Below, piece after piece: positions 33,854 through 41,387 of a stretch of 44,229 nucleotides of DNA (its first letter is position 1; every line of letters begins with the position of its first letter). The stretch is from the IMG/VR virus record IMGVR_UViG_3300025000_000182, positions 1 to 44,229 of that record. The stretch is one strand, 5' to 3'. Source of the DNA: a virus. A program made the position numbers and the translations under genes. The notes beneath the pieces are model-generated. The model searched no databases. It worked only from the letters and a program-made list of their open reading frames with translations, and had not been told where the DNA came from.

Positions 33854-35534
33854 AAAGCTCAGGCAACATCAATGGCAACTGAACCAGGTCATTGATGGTA
33901 TTATTAACCGGCACCCCAAATATGCGGGTGTCAAAAGGATTATTTTGTCCGTTGTGCCGGGCGGGGGGAAAGGCTCAGTCCCGGTGAATGCGGGGAAATT
34001 GATCAAGGCGGGACTGGCCGATAGAATTTGTTGTATCGTGCCACGTAAATCTTTGCAAACTCAGTGTGAAGAAGTCTGCATGGATACCTTCTTTCAGCAG
34101 CTTTTCGAGACAAAAATATCTCTCAGGGCGTCAACGAATGATTGGAACCCCTGCCGTGGACTGCATGGGTTTGTCACGACATACCAGGCCCTGGGACATG
34201 ACAAGAACGGGTTTGTAGTTGATGCGGTCAAGGATCGGCGGACAATCGTTATCCTGGATGAGTTTCACCATGTCGAAGAGGACAGTCCATGGCATAAAGC
34301 AGTTGCCCAAATTATCGAAGCGGCAACTTTTGTGATCATGATGTCCGGGACCCTGTCCAGGGCGAACAAAAAAAAGATTGCTATCGTGGAATACCGGAAT
34401 GGATATGTTGACCTGTCAGGAGACGCCAATACTCATGTTATCCGGTATTCCAGGACTGACGCACTCAGAGAACAAGCGGTACTCCCAATTGTTTTCCACC
34501 TGCACGACGGATCTTTTTCTTGGAAGGAGTTTGACAGGGAAAAGGTCCATTCAGTTGACAGTTTCAAGGCTGTGAAAAAAACTGACCGGGCAAGCGCATT
34601 GTTTACGGCGCTGCAAACTGAATTTGCAGATCAGTTGATCGATCAGTCGTTGGCCCATTGGTTGGAGACAAAAAAGAATCAACCAGGGGCCAAGATTCTC
34701 TTCGTGTGTGCCAGGATCGGAGATGCAAAGAGATGTATTGAACACTTGAAAGGGCTTGGTATCCCTGCACTCCTGGCAACCAGTCACGAGTCAGATGCTT
34801 GCGCCAAAAATATTGCTGCTTTTAAGGGCAAAGCTCCAGTATTGGTCACGATCGCTGTGGCCTATGAGGGCCTTGATGTCCCGCCGATTTCTCATGTGTG
34901 TGTCTTAACCCGGATCAGGTCAGCAGAATGGCTGGAACAATGCGTCTCTCGTGCTACCAGATGGGATCGTGCCAGCGGAATGTACCGGGATCAGCAAGCC
35001 CATATTTTTGCGCCCAGAGATCAGGCATTTATGGAATTTGTTGGGATTATTGAAAAAGAACAAGTAACCCGTGCCTTACCAGTAGAGAAAAGGGAAGAAC
35101 AGCTTGACCTTTTCTCTCTCCCAGACGGAGAATCAGGAGGAGGCGCACAGCGTGGACCCTGCATCCCTCTGCGGTCTGAGATTTTAGCCCTCAGCAAAAA
35201 AATCTTGGGTGGGAACGAGTCTTCACCCTGGGAACCGGTTGTTAACACTCCCCGGCAGGAAGAACACTTAATCCGAAGGGATATCGACCGATACTTAAAA
35301 CGGTATGCAAGGGAAAATGGCTATGAGATCCATCAGGTCAATAAGGATGTCAGAGCCAGAATATCCATAACGCCCAGGGCAGAAATGACAATGCCTGAAC
35401 TTAAACACCTTTTTACCAGGATAAAAGATATGTACCCCATGGATAGCGGGTCACTTATCCTGGTGTCACATTGTCCGCCCGTTCCGGTTGTTGCAGCCAG
35501 GCCGTTTGATTTAATGGAAGAAAAATTCTTTTAA
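33843..35534 (+). CDS. Superfamily 2 helicase, 563 aa
   Basis: Motif I is VVPGGGKGS (about 37-45; a Ser variant of GKT), motif Ia lies in VPRKSLQTQ, motif II is DEFHH (139-143), motif III is SGT (168-170), motif V is near TIAVAYEGLDVP and motif VI is QCVSRATRWDR (about 366). The order and spacing fit an SF2 DEAD/H-like helicase. The C-terminal 130 residues are unassigned. I place the start at the first of two ATG codons (33843), where only a weak purine site exists; the second lies three bases later. It probably acts in DNA replication or repair. Confidence 0.8.
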   Translation: MMSKKLRQHQWQLNQVIDGIINRHPKYAGVKRIILSVVPGGGKGSVPVNAGKLIKAGLADRICCIVPRKSLQTQCEEVCMDTFFQQLFETKISLRASTNDWNPCRGLHGFVTTYQALGHDKNGFVVDAVKDRRTIVILDEFHHVEEDSPWHKAVAQIIEAATFVIMMSGTLSRANKKKIAIVEYRNGYVDLSGDANTHVIRYSRTDALREQAVLPIVFHLHDGSFSWKEFDREKVHSVDSFKAVKKTDRASALFTALQTEFADQLIDQSLAHWLETKKNQPGAKILFVCARIGDAKRCIEHLKGLGIPALLATSHESDACAKNIAAFKGKAPVLVTIAVAYEGLDVPPISHVCVLTRIRSAEWLEQCVSRATRWDRASGMYRDQQAHIFAPRDQAFMEFVGIIEKEQVTRALPVEKREEQLDLFSLPDGESGGGAQRGPCIPLRSEILALSKKILGGNESSPWEPVVNTPRQEEHLIRRDIDRYLKRYARENGYEIHQVNKDVRARISITPRAEMTMPELKHLFTRIKDMYPMDSGSLILVSHCPPVPVVAARPFDLMEEKFF

Positions 35535-35551
35535 AGAGGGGGATTGTGTCC

Positions 35552-35896
35552 ATGCCTGAAGTCATAGCAATAAATTCAAAGAGTTCGGCCGATGATATCG
35601 AGATACAGGCATTCGACCGGCAGACCCGAAGCGTTTTATGCACACCGCCGTACAGCAAAATTGACCCAGGGCAGGTCATCCCTTCTTTATTGATCCTCTC
35701 AAGGTCTGAAGCGCAGTCATTAATGGATACCCTTTATGATTGTGGTTTGCGGCCCAATACTTCGACCGATGATCTATCGATTTTCCAGGGGATGGCGTTG
35801 CATGATGAAATTGAGATAAAGCCTGGCGTTTATGTAATGAAGGTCCCGAATGGATTTATTTATCAATTCCGGACAAACTTGCAATTCGTTCCGTAA
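35552..35896 (+). CDS. Hypothetical protein, 114 aa
   Basis: I choose ATG 35552, 11 bases after an AGAGGGGG site; a GTG two codons upstream is equally possible. The protein is soluble, with an N-terminal beta-rich part (IEIQAFDRQTRSVLCTPP), a helical middle (PSLLILSRSEAQSLMDTLYDCGLRP), and a C-terminal strand pair (VYVMKVPNGFIYQFRTN). The end overlaps the 96-bp duplicated sequence that leads into the second solenoid gene. No family is recognised. Confidence 0.6.
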   Translation: MPEVIAINSKSSADDIEIQAFDRQTRSVLCTPPYSKIDPGQVIPSLLILSRSEAQSLMDTLYDCGLRPNTSTDDLSIFQGMALHDEIEIKPGVYVMKVPNGFIYQFRTNLQFVP

Positions 35897-35959
35897 ATAT
35901 AAGGAGGAAAAAATGAAAAAGGTTTATGTTGAGGGTGTTGGTGATGTCGATGTTAGAAT
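35864..35959 (+). repeat. 96-bp duplicated leader, copy 1
   Basis: Identical to 36637-36732, starting at CAATTCCGGACA. It contains the end of the 114-residue gene, the AAGGAGG ribosome site and the start of solenoid gene 2. A 42-bp partial third copy lies at 37734-37775. Confidence 0.9.
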
Positions 35960-36689
35960 AACAACGCTGCATGCCAATTCAGCCAAAGAGATCCCGGACA
36001 CACTGATTAACCTCAAGTGGCTATCTGCCACTTCAGCGGAGGCAATTCCGGACACGCTGGTGAATCTCACAACGCTGTATGCCCATTCAGCCAAAGAGAT
36101 CCCGGACACACTGATTAATCTCATATATCTGTCAGCAGATTCAGCCAAGGCAATTCCGGACACGCTGGTGAATCTCACAGAGTTGTCCGCAGATTCTGCC
36201 AAGGCAATTCCGGACACACTGATTAACCTCACAGAGTTGTCCGCAGATTCTGCCAAGGCAATCCCGGACACGCTGATTAATCTCATATATCTGTCCGCCC
36301 ATTCAGCGGAGGCAATCCCGGACACGCTGGTGAATCTCACCCGGCTGTATGCCCATTCAGCCAAAGAGATCCCTGACACGCTGATTAACCTCAAGTGGCT
36401 ATCTGCCAATTCAGCTGAGGCAATTCCGGACACGCTGGTGAATCTCACGACGCTGTATGCCCATTCAGCTGAGGCAATCCCGGACACGCTGGTGAATCTC
36501 ACGACGCTGTCCGCAGATTCAGCTGAGGCAATTCCGGACACGCTGATTAATCTCAAGTGGCTATCTGCCCATTCAGCCAAGGCAATCCCGGACACGCTGA
36601 TTAACCTCAAGTGGCTATCTGCCCATTCAGCCAAGGCAATTCCGGACAAACTTGCAATTCGTTCCGTAAATATAAGGAGGAAAAAATGA
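35913..36689 (+). CDS. Leucine-rich solenoid protein 2, 258 aa
   Basis: Starts with MKKVYVEGVGDVDVRITTLH, then 12 repeats of 18 residues (35973-36620) and a tail IPDKLAIRSVNIRRKK. The variable part of each repeat is one of a few sets (TT, TE, TR, KW or IY before Leu, then Ser, Tyr or His). Each set keeps its own codons, so modules were moved as blocks. The tail is the translated duplicated leader of the next gene. It shares the ATGA overlap with the start of the third solenoid gene. The function is unknown; a protein- or ligand-binding scaffold is likely. Confidence 0.75.
   Translation: MKKVYVEGVGDVDVRITTLHANSAKEIPDTLINLKWLSATSAEAIPDTLVNLTTLYAHSAKEIPDTLINLIYLSADSAKAIPDTLVNLTELSADSAKAIPDTLINLTELSADSAKAIPDTLINLIYLSAHSAEAIPDTLVNLTRLYAHSAKEIPDTLINLKWLSANSAEAIPDTLVNLTTLYAHSAEAIPDTLVNLTTLSADSAEAIPDTLINLKWLSAHSAKAIPDTLINLKWLSAHSAKAIPDKLAIRSVNIRRKK
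35973..36620 (+). repeat. Twelve 54-bp coding repeats (solenoid gene 2)
   Basis: Unit 54 bp. The variable blocks keep fixed codons, for example the Lys-Trp-Leu-Ser type always reads aagtggctatct. Confidence 0.85.
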
Positions 36690-36732
36690 AAAAGGTTTAT
36701 GTTGAGGGTGTTGGTGATGTCGATGTTAGAAT
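36637..36732 (+). repeat. 96-bp duplicated leader, copy 2
   Basis: Identical to 35864-35959. It fuses the end of solenoid gene 2 to the start of gene 3. The first 12 bases (CAATTCCGGACA) also occur in many 54-bp repeats, where they are followed by CGCTG instead of AACTTG. A crossover at this 12-bp microhomology would produce exactly this tandem arrangement. Confidence 0.9.
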
Positions 36733-37783
36733 CACGACGCTGTATGCCCATTCAGCGGAGGCAATTCCGGACACACTGATTAACCTCACAGAGTTGTATG
36801 CCCATTCAGCGGAGGCAATTCCGGACACGCTGGTGAATCTCACCCGGCTGCATGCCCGTTCAGCCAAAGAGATCCCGGACACACTGGTGAACCTCACGAC
36901 GCTGTCCGCCCATTCAGCGGAGGCAATCCCGGACACGCTGGTGAATCTCACGACGCTGTATGCCCATTCAGCGGAGGCAATTCCGGACACACTGATTAAC
37001 CTCACAGAGTTGTATGCCCATTCAGCGGAGGCAATTCCGGACACGCTGGTGAATCTCACCCGGCTGCATGCCCGTTCAGCCAAAGAGATCCCGGACACAC
37101 TGGTGAACCTCACGACGCTGTCCGCCCATTCAGCGGAGGCAATCCCGGACACGCTGGTGAATCTCACGACGCTGTATGCCCATTCAGCGGAGGCAATTCC
37201 GGACACACTGATTAACCTCACAGAGTTGTATGCCCATTCAGCGGAGGCAATTCCGGACACGCTGGTGAATCTCACCCGGCTGCATGCCCGTTCAGCCAAA
37301 GAGATCCCGGACACGCTGGTGAATCTCATATATCTGTCAGCTAATTCAGCGGAGGCAATTCCGGACACGCTGATTAATCTTAAGTGGCTATCTGCCCATT
37401 CAGCGGAGGCAATCCCGGACACGCTGATTAACCTCAAGTGGCTATCTGCCCATTCAGCGGAGGCAATTCCGGACACGCTGATTAACCTCACAGAGTTGTC
37501 CGCAGATTCTGCCAAGGCAATTCCGGACACGCTGATTAATCTCATATATCTGTCAGCTAATTCAGCGGAGGCAATTCCGGACACACTGGTGAATCTCACC
37601 CGGCTGTATGCCCATTCAGCCAAAGAGATCCCGGACACGCTGGTGAATCTCATATATCTGTCAGCTAATTCAGCGGAGGCAATTCCGGACACGCTGATTA
37701 ACCTCAAGTGGCTATCTGCCCATTCAGCGGAGGCAATTCCGGACAAACTTGCAATTCGTTCCGTAAATATAAGGAATAAATAA
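36686..37783 (+). CDS. Leucine-rich solenoid protein 3, 365 aa
   Basis: Same N-terminal cap as protein 2, then 18 repeats of 18 residues (36746-37717) and the same type of tail (IPDKLAIRSVNIRNK). A four-repeat block (216 bp, with TELY, TRLH, TTLS and TTLY modules) occurs three times in a row from about 36740. This is the largest and apparently most recently expanded of the three. Its last bases again contain the duplicated-leader scar (37734-37775). The function is unknown. A rigid LRR-like binding protein is the best guess. Confidence 0.75.
   Translation: MKKVYVEGVGDVDVRITTLYAHSAEAIPDTLINLTELYAHSAEAIPDTLVNLTRLHARSAKEIPDTLVNLTTLSAHSAEAIPDTLVNLTTLYAHSAEAIPDTLINLTELYAHSAEAIPDTLVNLTRLHARSAKEIPDTLVNLTTLSAHSAEAIPDTLVNLTTLYAHSAEAIPDTLINLTELYAHSAEAIPDTLVNLTRLHARSAKEIPDTLVNLIYLSANSAEAIPDTLINLKWLSAHSAEAIPDTLINLKWLSAHSAEAIPDTLINLTELSADSAKAIPDTLINLIYLSANSAEAIPDTLVNLTRLYAHSAKEIPDTLVNLIYLSANSAEAIPDTLINLKWLSAHSAEAIPDKLAIRSVNIRNK
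36746..37717 (+). repeat. Eighteen 54-bp coding repeats with a 216-bp higher-order unit
   Basis: The 216-bp block recurs near 36746, 36962 and 37178 with almost no differences. The blocks are longer than typical read overlaps of short-read assembly, so the copy number may be under- or overestimated. Confidence 0.85.
37734..37775 (+). repeat. Partial third copy of the duplicated leader
   Basis: Matches 35864-35905 over 42 bases and then diverges, in a stretch where the ribosome site AAGGAGG is changed to AAGGAATAAA. It is probably the remainder of a further lost tandem copy. Confidence 0.8.
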
Positions 37784-37890
37784 AAAATGAAGGTAATAGA
37801 GGCATTAGGCATAGCTATTGAACATTGGGAGGTTGATTAGGGAAACAGCGTGAATGAAAAATTAAAAAGCCAAACGAAAGGACAAAAAAA

Positions 37891-38559
37891 ATGCTTAACA
37901 GACAAGGACCTGGAAAAATAGGTTGGACTGATTGGACATGGAATCCAATATCCGGATGCCTGCATGGGTGCCCATATTGCTACATGCTGCGGATGGAAAA
38001 ACGGTTCCCTGGTATAATGCAGCCAAAATACCGCCCGGAATACCTCAAAGATCTTCAGTCTAAAAGATTAACACCCGGTGACAAAATCTTTGTGGGTTCA
38101 TCCGGGGATACGTGGGGTGAGTGGGTCAAAGATATGCATATCACAGAAGTGTTATTTGAGGCGGCAATTAGACCCTATCTAACCTTCCAGTTTTTGACCA
38201 AGAAGCCTTCAAGATATAAAGAATTCCATCTTGAAAATTTGGATAATTGCTGGTTCGGGACATCCGTTGATGGGACTTACAAAACAATATTTAATTTGCA
38301 GGAATTGGCTGCATCATTGCCCGAAACCGCAAAAAAATTCGTGTCGTTTGAACCGTTAATAGAATCACCCACAATAAGCAGTGATTTTTACGATTTAAAC
38401 TGGATCATCATTGGTGCCGACTCCACAAGAGGGGCCAAAAAACCGCCCAAGGCCTGGGCTGATTTTCTGATCCGGGAGGCACGAGACAAAAATATCCCGG
38501 TATGGGTAAAAGACAATTACGGGTACCCGGAAGTGATCAAGGAATTTCCAATTATTTAA
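37891..38559 (+). CDS. DUF5131 / phage Gp37-Gp68-type protein, 222 aa
   Basis: Residues 10-31 read GWTDWTWNPISGCLHGCPYCY, with three Cys (23, 27, 30) in a CxxxCxxC arrangement, as in radical SAM iron-sulfur proteins and the phage Gp37/Gp68 family. The later parts FLTKKPSRY, NCWFGTSVD, FVSFEPLIESP and WIIIGADSTRGAKKP match my memory of this family, including its common C-terminal VKDNYG-type ending. The biochemical role is not known. It follows the solenoid genes after about 107 bases. Confidence 0.8.
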   Translation: MLNRQGPGKIGWTDWTWNPISGCLHGCPYCYMLRMEKRFPGIMQPKYRPEYLKDLQSKRLTPGDKIFVGSSGDTWGEWVKDMHITEVLFEAAIRPYLTFQFLTKKPSRYKEFHLENLDNCWFGTSVDGTYKTIFNLQELAASLPETAKKFVSFEPLIESPTISSDFYDLNWIIIGADSTRGAKKPPKAWADFLIREARDKNIPVWVKDNYGYPEVIKEFPII

Positions 38560-38573
38560 CGAAAGGGTAGAAA

Positions 38574-38696
38574 ATGACAAAAGAAGAATACCAAGGGTTT
38601 CTCTTAAAAAAGGACGGGGAGAAACGGAAGGATCTGAAAAGGGAGATAAGTTATCAGCACCATTTGAAAACAATAAACGGCACACCGATCCTTTAA
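38574..38696 (+). CDS. Small charged protein, 40 aa
   Basis: ATG at 38574 follows GAAAGGG. The protein is basic and helical (MTKEEYQGFLLKKDGEKRKDLKREISYQ), with no membrane span. The stop lies at the foot of the terminator at 38695. It is the last gene of the plus-strand early operon. No family is recognisable. Confidence 0.5.
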   Translation: MTKEEYQGFLLKKDGEKRKDLKREISYQHHLKTINGTPIL

Positions 38697-38744
38697 CCAA
38701 AAGGCGCACCGCCCGAGTTATGATGGCCGGTGCGCCTTTTGGTT
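38695..38744. terminator. Bidirectional terminator between early and late operons
   Basis: AACCAAAAGGCGCACC (38695-38710) pairs perfectly over 16 bases with GGTGCGCCTTTTGGTT (38729-38744). The convergent genes end on either side (38696 and 38748). There is no long T-tract outside the stem; the GCGCC-TTTT inner part gives U-rich pairing. It therefore probably ends both operons. Confidence 0.8.
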
Positions 38745-38747
38745 GGG

Positions 38748-39251
38748 TTATGTAAAACCTTTATATGTTTCTTGCGCCCCTGCTGCCTGCAGGAGCATCC
38801 GGAAAATTCCCGGGGAGACAACAGCCGGGTTGATCTGATCCCATCCCATGAAAGCGCATAGGGGTGTGACCATCTCTTCCGAACAAAATGTTTTATCCGG
38901 ATTATCAGATCCTTTCAAGCCAAAGTTAAGGATGCCGCCCCAATCATATTCTTTTCTCTTTGCCGCCGATTCCCGGTAAAAATTCATCACAAAATCATAA
39001 CATTCAGGGGAAACCACCAATGACCAAATTGAGTATGGGGTCCCGGGTGTGTGTCCTGAATAATCGGAATAATCCATCCAGGATTTTACTCCACCATCGT
39101 GAGGCCATTGTTCGATCAACTGTTTGTCCGACATCCTTTCTCGGTCCATGACCGCAGAATGGGAATCATTATCCCTTGTAAATTTTTGGATGATCCTGGA
39201 AACAAATCCTATCCCCTGGAACTGGACATACTCAAGAGATCTTGGTATCAT
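38748..39251 (-). CDS. Permuted NlpC/P60 (YiiX-like) papain-fold protein, 167 aa
   Basis: I place the start at ATG 39251, after TTGTGGGGATGTGAAA, just beyond the small membrane-gene stop; an upstream ATG at 39290 lies within that gene. The order of catalytic residues is His (SHSAVMD, His 31) followed by Cys (TFCSEEMV, Cys 123), as in circularly permuted NlpC/P60 proteins. These cleave peptide or ester bonds, in some cases in lipids or cell wall. Here it is the last gene of the lysis cassette, so a cell-envelope role is likely. The target cannot be read from the sequence. Confidence 0.65.
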   Translation of the reverse strand: MIPRSLEYVQFQGIGFVSRIIQKFTRDNDSHSAVMDRERMSDKQLIEQWPHDGGVKSWMDYSDYSGHTPGTPYSIWSLVVSPECYDFVMNFYRESAAKRKEYDWGGILNFGLKGSDNPDKTFCSEEMVTPLCAFMGWDQINPAVVSPGIFRMLLQAAGAQETYKGFT

Positions 39252-39253
39252 TT

Positions 39254-39391
39254 TCACATCCCCACAAGAGCAATTAATTGGTAAACCCATTTAGGAAGCT
39301 CTTCCCCGGTGATCATCGCAATCCCTGCGAGAACAGATCCGCAAATAATAATCAGTACTTTTATTGGTTGATCTTTAATTTTTTGAATCAC
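39254..39391 (-). CDS. Small membrane protein of the lysis cassette, 45 aa
   Basis: The start is GTG 39391 after a very strong AAGGGGGTGAT site; it lies just past the lysozyme stop. A hydrophobic segment (VLIIICGSVLAGIAMI) and a second short one (WVYQLIALVGM) are predicted membrane regions. It could be a second holin, antiholin, or spanin-like component. There is no cysteine in a lipobox context. No family recognised. Confidence 0.55.
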   Translation of the reverse strand: MIQKIKDQPIKVLIIICGSVLAGIAMITGEELPKWVYQLIALVGM

Positions 39392-39392
39392 A

Positions 39393-39818
39393 TCACCCCC
39401 TTAATAGTTTTTCAACCCTGTTTACAAGCCTCTCCGCCCGGCCATGGGTATACTTGTCCCGGTACCAGTCAGAATCTTTCATTTCTCTTATCATCCCTGA
39501 GAGATCCAGCCTGTTGACGGCATCGATCATCTTTTTGAAATTCCGGAATCCACCATGTCCAAGCTGAAACCTCATGTTAAAAAGAACATGATGGAGTTCT
39601 TCAGGTAGTTTTTTAAGGTCAGGGAAAACCTTATGCAGATCTTTGTAAACCTCGATATAACTGGTTTCAAACAGGAGATCAATTACTTCCGCAGGGAAGT
39701 CAACATCCTGAAAATTGAAACCGATACCGACCGTCCATTTCCCAGACGTGCATTTGTAAGCACGGGTTTTAATCCCCTCGTCTGCGATTGCCTCAGCCTT
39801 AACTTTATCGAAATTCAC
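39393..39818 (-). CDS. Lysozyme-type endolysin, 141 aa
   Basis: I choose the GTG at 39818, which has AGGAGGTGCAA upstream and overlaps the holin stop; the longer upstream frame has no such site. The glycoside hydrolase 24 signature is EGIKTRAYKCTSGKWTVGIGF: catalytic Glu14, then Cys23 and Thr29 (the E-x8-C-x5-T variant found in many phage lysozymes, in place of E-D-T of T4). It degrades peptidoglycan. No signal peptide or SAR segment is seen, so it relies on the holin for release. Confidence 0.85.
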   Translation of the reverse strand: MNFDKVKAEAIADEGIKTRAYKCTSGKWTVGIGFNFQDVDFPAEVIDLLFETSYIEVYKDLHKVFPDLKKLPEELHHVLFNMRFQLGHGGFRNFKKMIDAVNRLDLSGMIREMKDSDWYRDKYTHGRAERLVNRVEKLLRG

Positions 39819-40003
39819 TTGCACCTCCTGAATAACTTTCTGATATTCGGCCACGCTTTTGGGAGCGTGACAAAGAAGAAGGTGGTTGCAGCCACCAATA
39901 AAGCAAACAAGCTTGCCCAATCCTGCAACGTATCGGGCACCATCCAACATAAAAACGAAACCGTGTAACTCAAAATTTCGGCTTTCACCTTCTCAAATTC
40001 CAT
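39815..40003 (-). CDS. Holin-like membrane protein, 62 aa
   Basis: The start is ATG 40003, preceded by TGGGGGTAAT; an upstream ATG 15 bases earlier is possible. The protein has a charged N-terminus, two hydrophobic segments (LSYTVSFLCWMVPDTL and WASLFALLVAATTFFFVTL), then a basic tail (PKAWPNIRKLFRRCK), as expected for a class II holin. It overlaps the lysozyme gene by 4 bases and precedes it directly. It is the best holin candidate in the window. Confidence 0.75.
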   Translation of the reverse strand: MEFEKVKAEILSYTVSFLCWMVPDTLQDWASLFALLVAATTFFFVTLPKAWPNIRKLFRRCK

Positions 40004-40004
40004 A

Positions 40005-41339
40005 TTACCCCCAGACATGCTCCATCTCTACGTCTTTCATCTCTGCCCCATCCACGAACCTGCCACCGAGCTTATCATCTACAGCAAAGGAAATATCTGT
40101 TATATCCTTTGTGATAGGAAAATCATCGGTAGTGTTAATAACAAGACTGGCTGCCTGGCCAGTAGTAACATTAACCTTCTCAATCGTTGTATTCGCTGAC
40201 ATTGCACCAACCCGGTTAATAACAACACCCTTAAGAGTCCTTGCTGTTAACTGAGCTTCCCCTACCGCAGTTGGCCCGAATTTTTTAACCCTGGCTACAC
40301 TGATTGCAGGACTATATTCACCTGGTGCAGTTATATTGGCATGGGTGAAGGTAACTATATAACCTGTAGTCGTAAGCGTTGTACCATCTGTCATGGGCCA
40401 AGTCTTTGTAACTGACGCCATATCGGTTGGCATACTCCATGTAGTTTCGTACCTTATGGGTGGGATAGTGCTAACCGCAGGTCCGTTCCTTAAACCATCA
40501 GATGGATCGACCAAGTTTTGGAATAACTTATATGTCCCATCGGTAGATAGATATTTAGTGAGCCTTGCGCCGAAGTCTTCAATCCTCCTGAATACATACC
40601 TTACAATGGAAGTAGGCTTTGTGGGTGTAATCATAACGGCTTCATCATCTATTGTAGGGAAGATGGTAGCTAATGAAGTTGGTGCAACTGCTGGATTCGT
40701 ATCCCCTCCAACGTATGCAGTGGCATTCAGGTACTTTTGCCCATCTGTTGGGTAATGACCAAGTATCCGGGATAAAAGTGGTGTAGCCGTGATATTTGAT
40801 AGCCCATTAAAGGTTATCTTATACCAAGGATATGCTGTATTATACAACGTTTCTTCTGATTGTGGGTTCAAGGCAAATGACTGCATTTCGGTTGCTGGCT
40901 GTGTCCATGTTAATGCCTGCCATCCTGTGTTCCTAAAGGCATTCGTGGCATCATTTGTTATAACTAACTCCCGCTTTGCAGCACTCCCGTTTGTGGAATC
41001 CCACAGGCGTAACCCTGATGTGGTGTAAGCCCCAGCTGTCATGATCCGGAAGAATATCTGCTTCATTACGGCCCCATTAGAGATAAATACTGCATCTGCA
41101 AGGGACAAATTTGCTATCGTACCCCATAGCTCTACATCATTCAGATCGGTCGACGTTGAAACAGCGGACAAGTCAGTAAAGGATTCTCCTGTCGGAGTGT
41201 TGTCCATTCGAACCACCTTCACGGCAGAGGTTATAATTGGTTTTAATAAATAAGTGTCTACAGTGGTTTCCTTCGGTCCGCCGTAGAACCACCCATCTGA
41301 TCGGTCCCCAGCGTCAGCAGCAATTCTTGAAGTTATCAT
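40005..41339 (-). CDS. Tail fibre / tail protein, 444 aa
   Basis: A beta-rich protein with repeated Thr/Ser-rich strands (TVDTYLLKPIITSAVKVV, LWGTIANLSLADAVFISNG, GTTLTTTGYIVTFTHANITAPGEY). The fusion at 1-674 uses residues 333 onward as its C-terminal part. It is the last structural gene before the lysis cassette. A fibre or tailspike component is inferred from context. The N-terminal boundary has no special attachment motif visible. Confidence 0.65.
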   Translation of the reverse strand: MITSRIAADAGDRSDGWFYGGPKETTVDTYLLKPIITSAVKVVRMDNTPTGESFTDLSAVSTSTDLNDVELWGTIANLSLADAVFISNGAVMKQIFFRIMTAGAYTTSGLRLWDSTNGSAAKRELVITNDATNAFRNTGWQALTWTQPATEMQSFALNPQSEETLYNTAYPWYKITFNGLSNITATPLLSRILGHYPTDGQKYLNATAYVGGDTNPAVAPTSLATIFPTIDDEAVMITPTKPTSIVRYVFRRIEDFGARLTKYLSTDGTYKLFQNLVDPSDGLRNGPAVSTIPPIRYETTWSMPTDMASVTKTWPMTDGTTLTTTGYIVTFTHANITAPGEYSPAISVARVKKFGPTAVGEAQLTARTLKGVVINRVGAMSANTTIEKVNVTTGQAASLVINTTDDFPITKDITDISFAVDDKLGGRFVDGAEMKDVEMEHVWG

Positions 41340-41387
41340 TTTTACTCCTTATAAGTAGGGTGACTTAATGCCACCCTATTGATTATG

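Noticed and set aside
32987-37717. CRISPR-like tandem repeats
   Set aside because: The 54-bp units are contiguous coding repeats without spacers, and no cas gene is present.
33004-37812. Three long minus-strand open frames (about 260, 275 and 371 codons) opposite the solenoid genes
   Set aside because: Repeats with a unit divisible by three lack stops in several frames. They have no ribosome sites, and the plus-strand frames carry the conserved cap and good sites.
37787-37921. Two very short frames (17 and 23 codons) before the DUF5131 gene
   Set aside because: The first has no clear ribosome site. The second (GTG at 37850) overlaps the DUF5131 start and could be a leader peptide, but nothing supports it.
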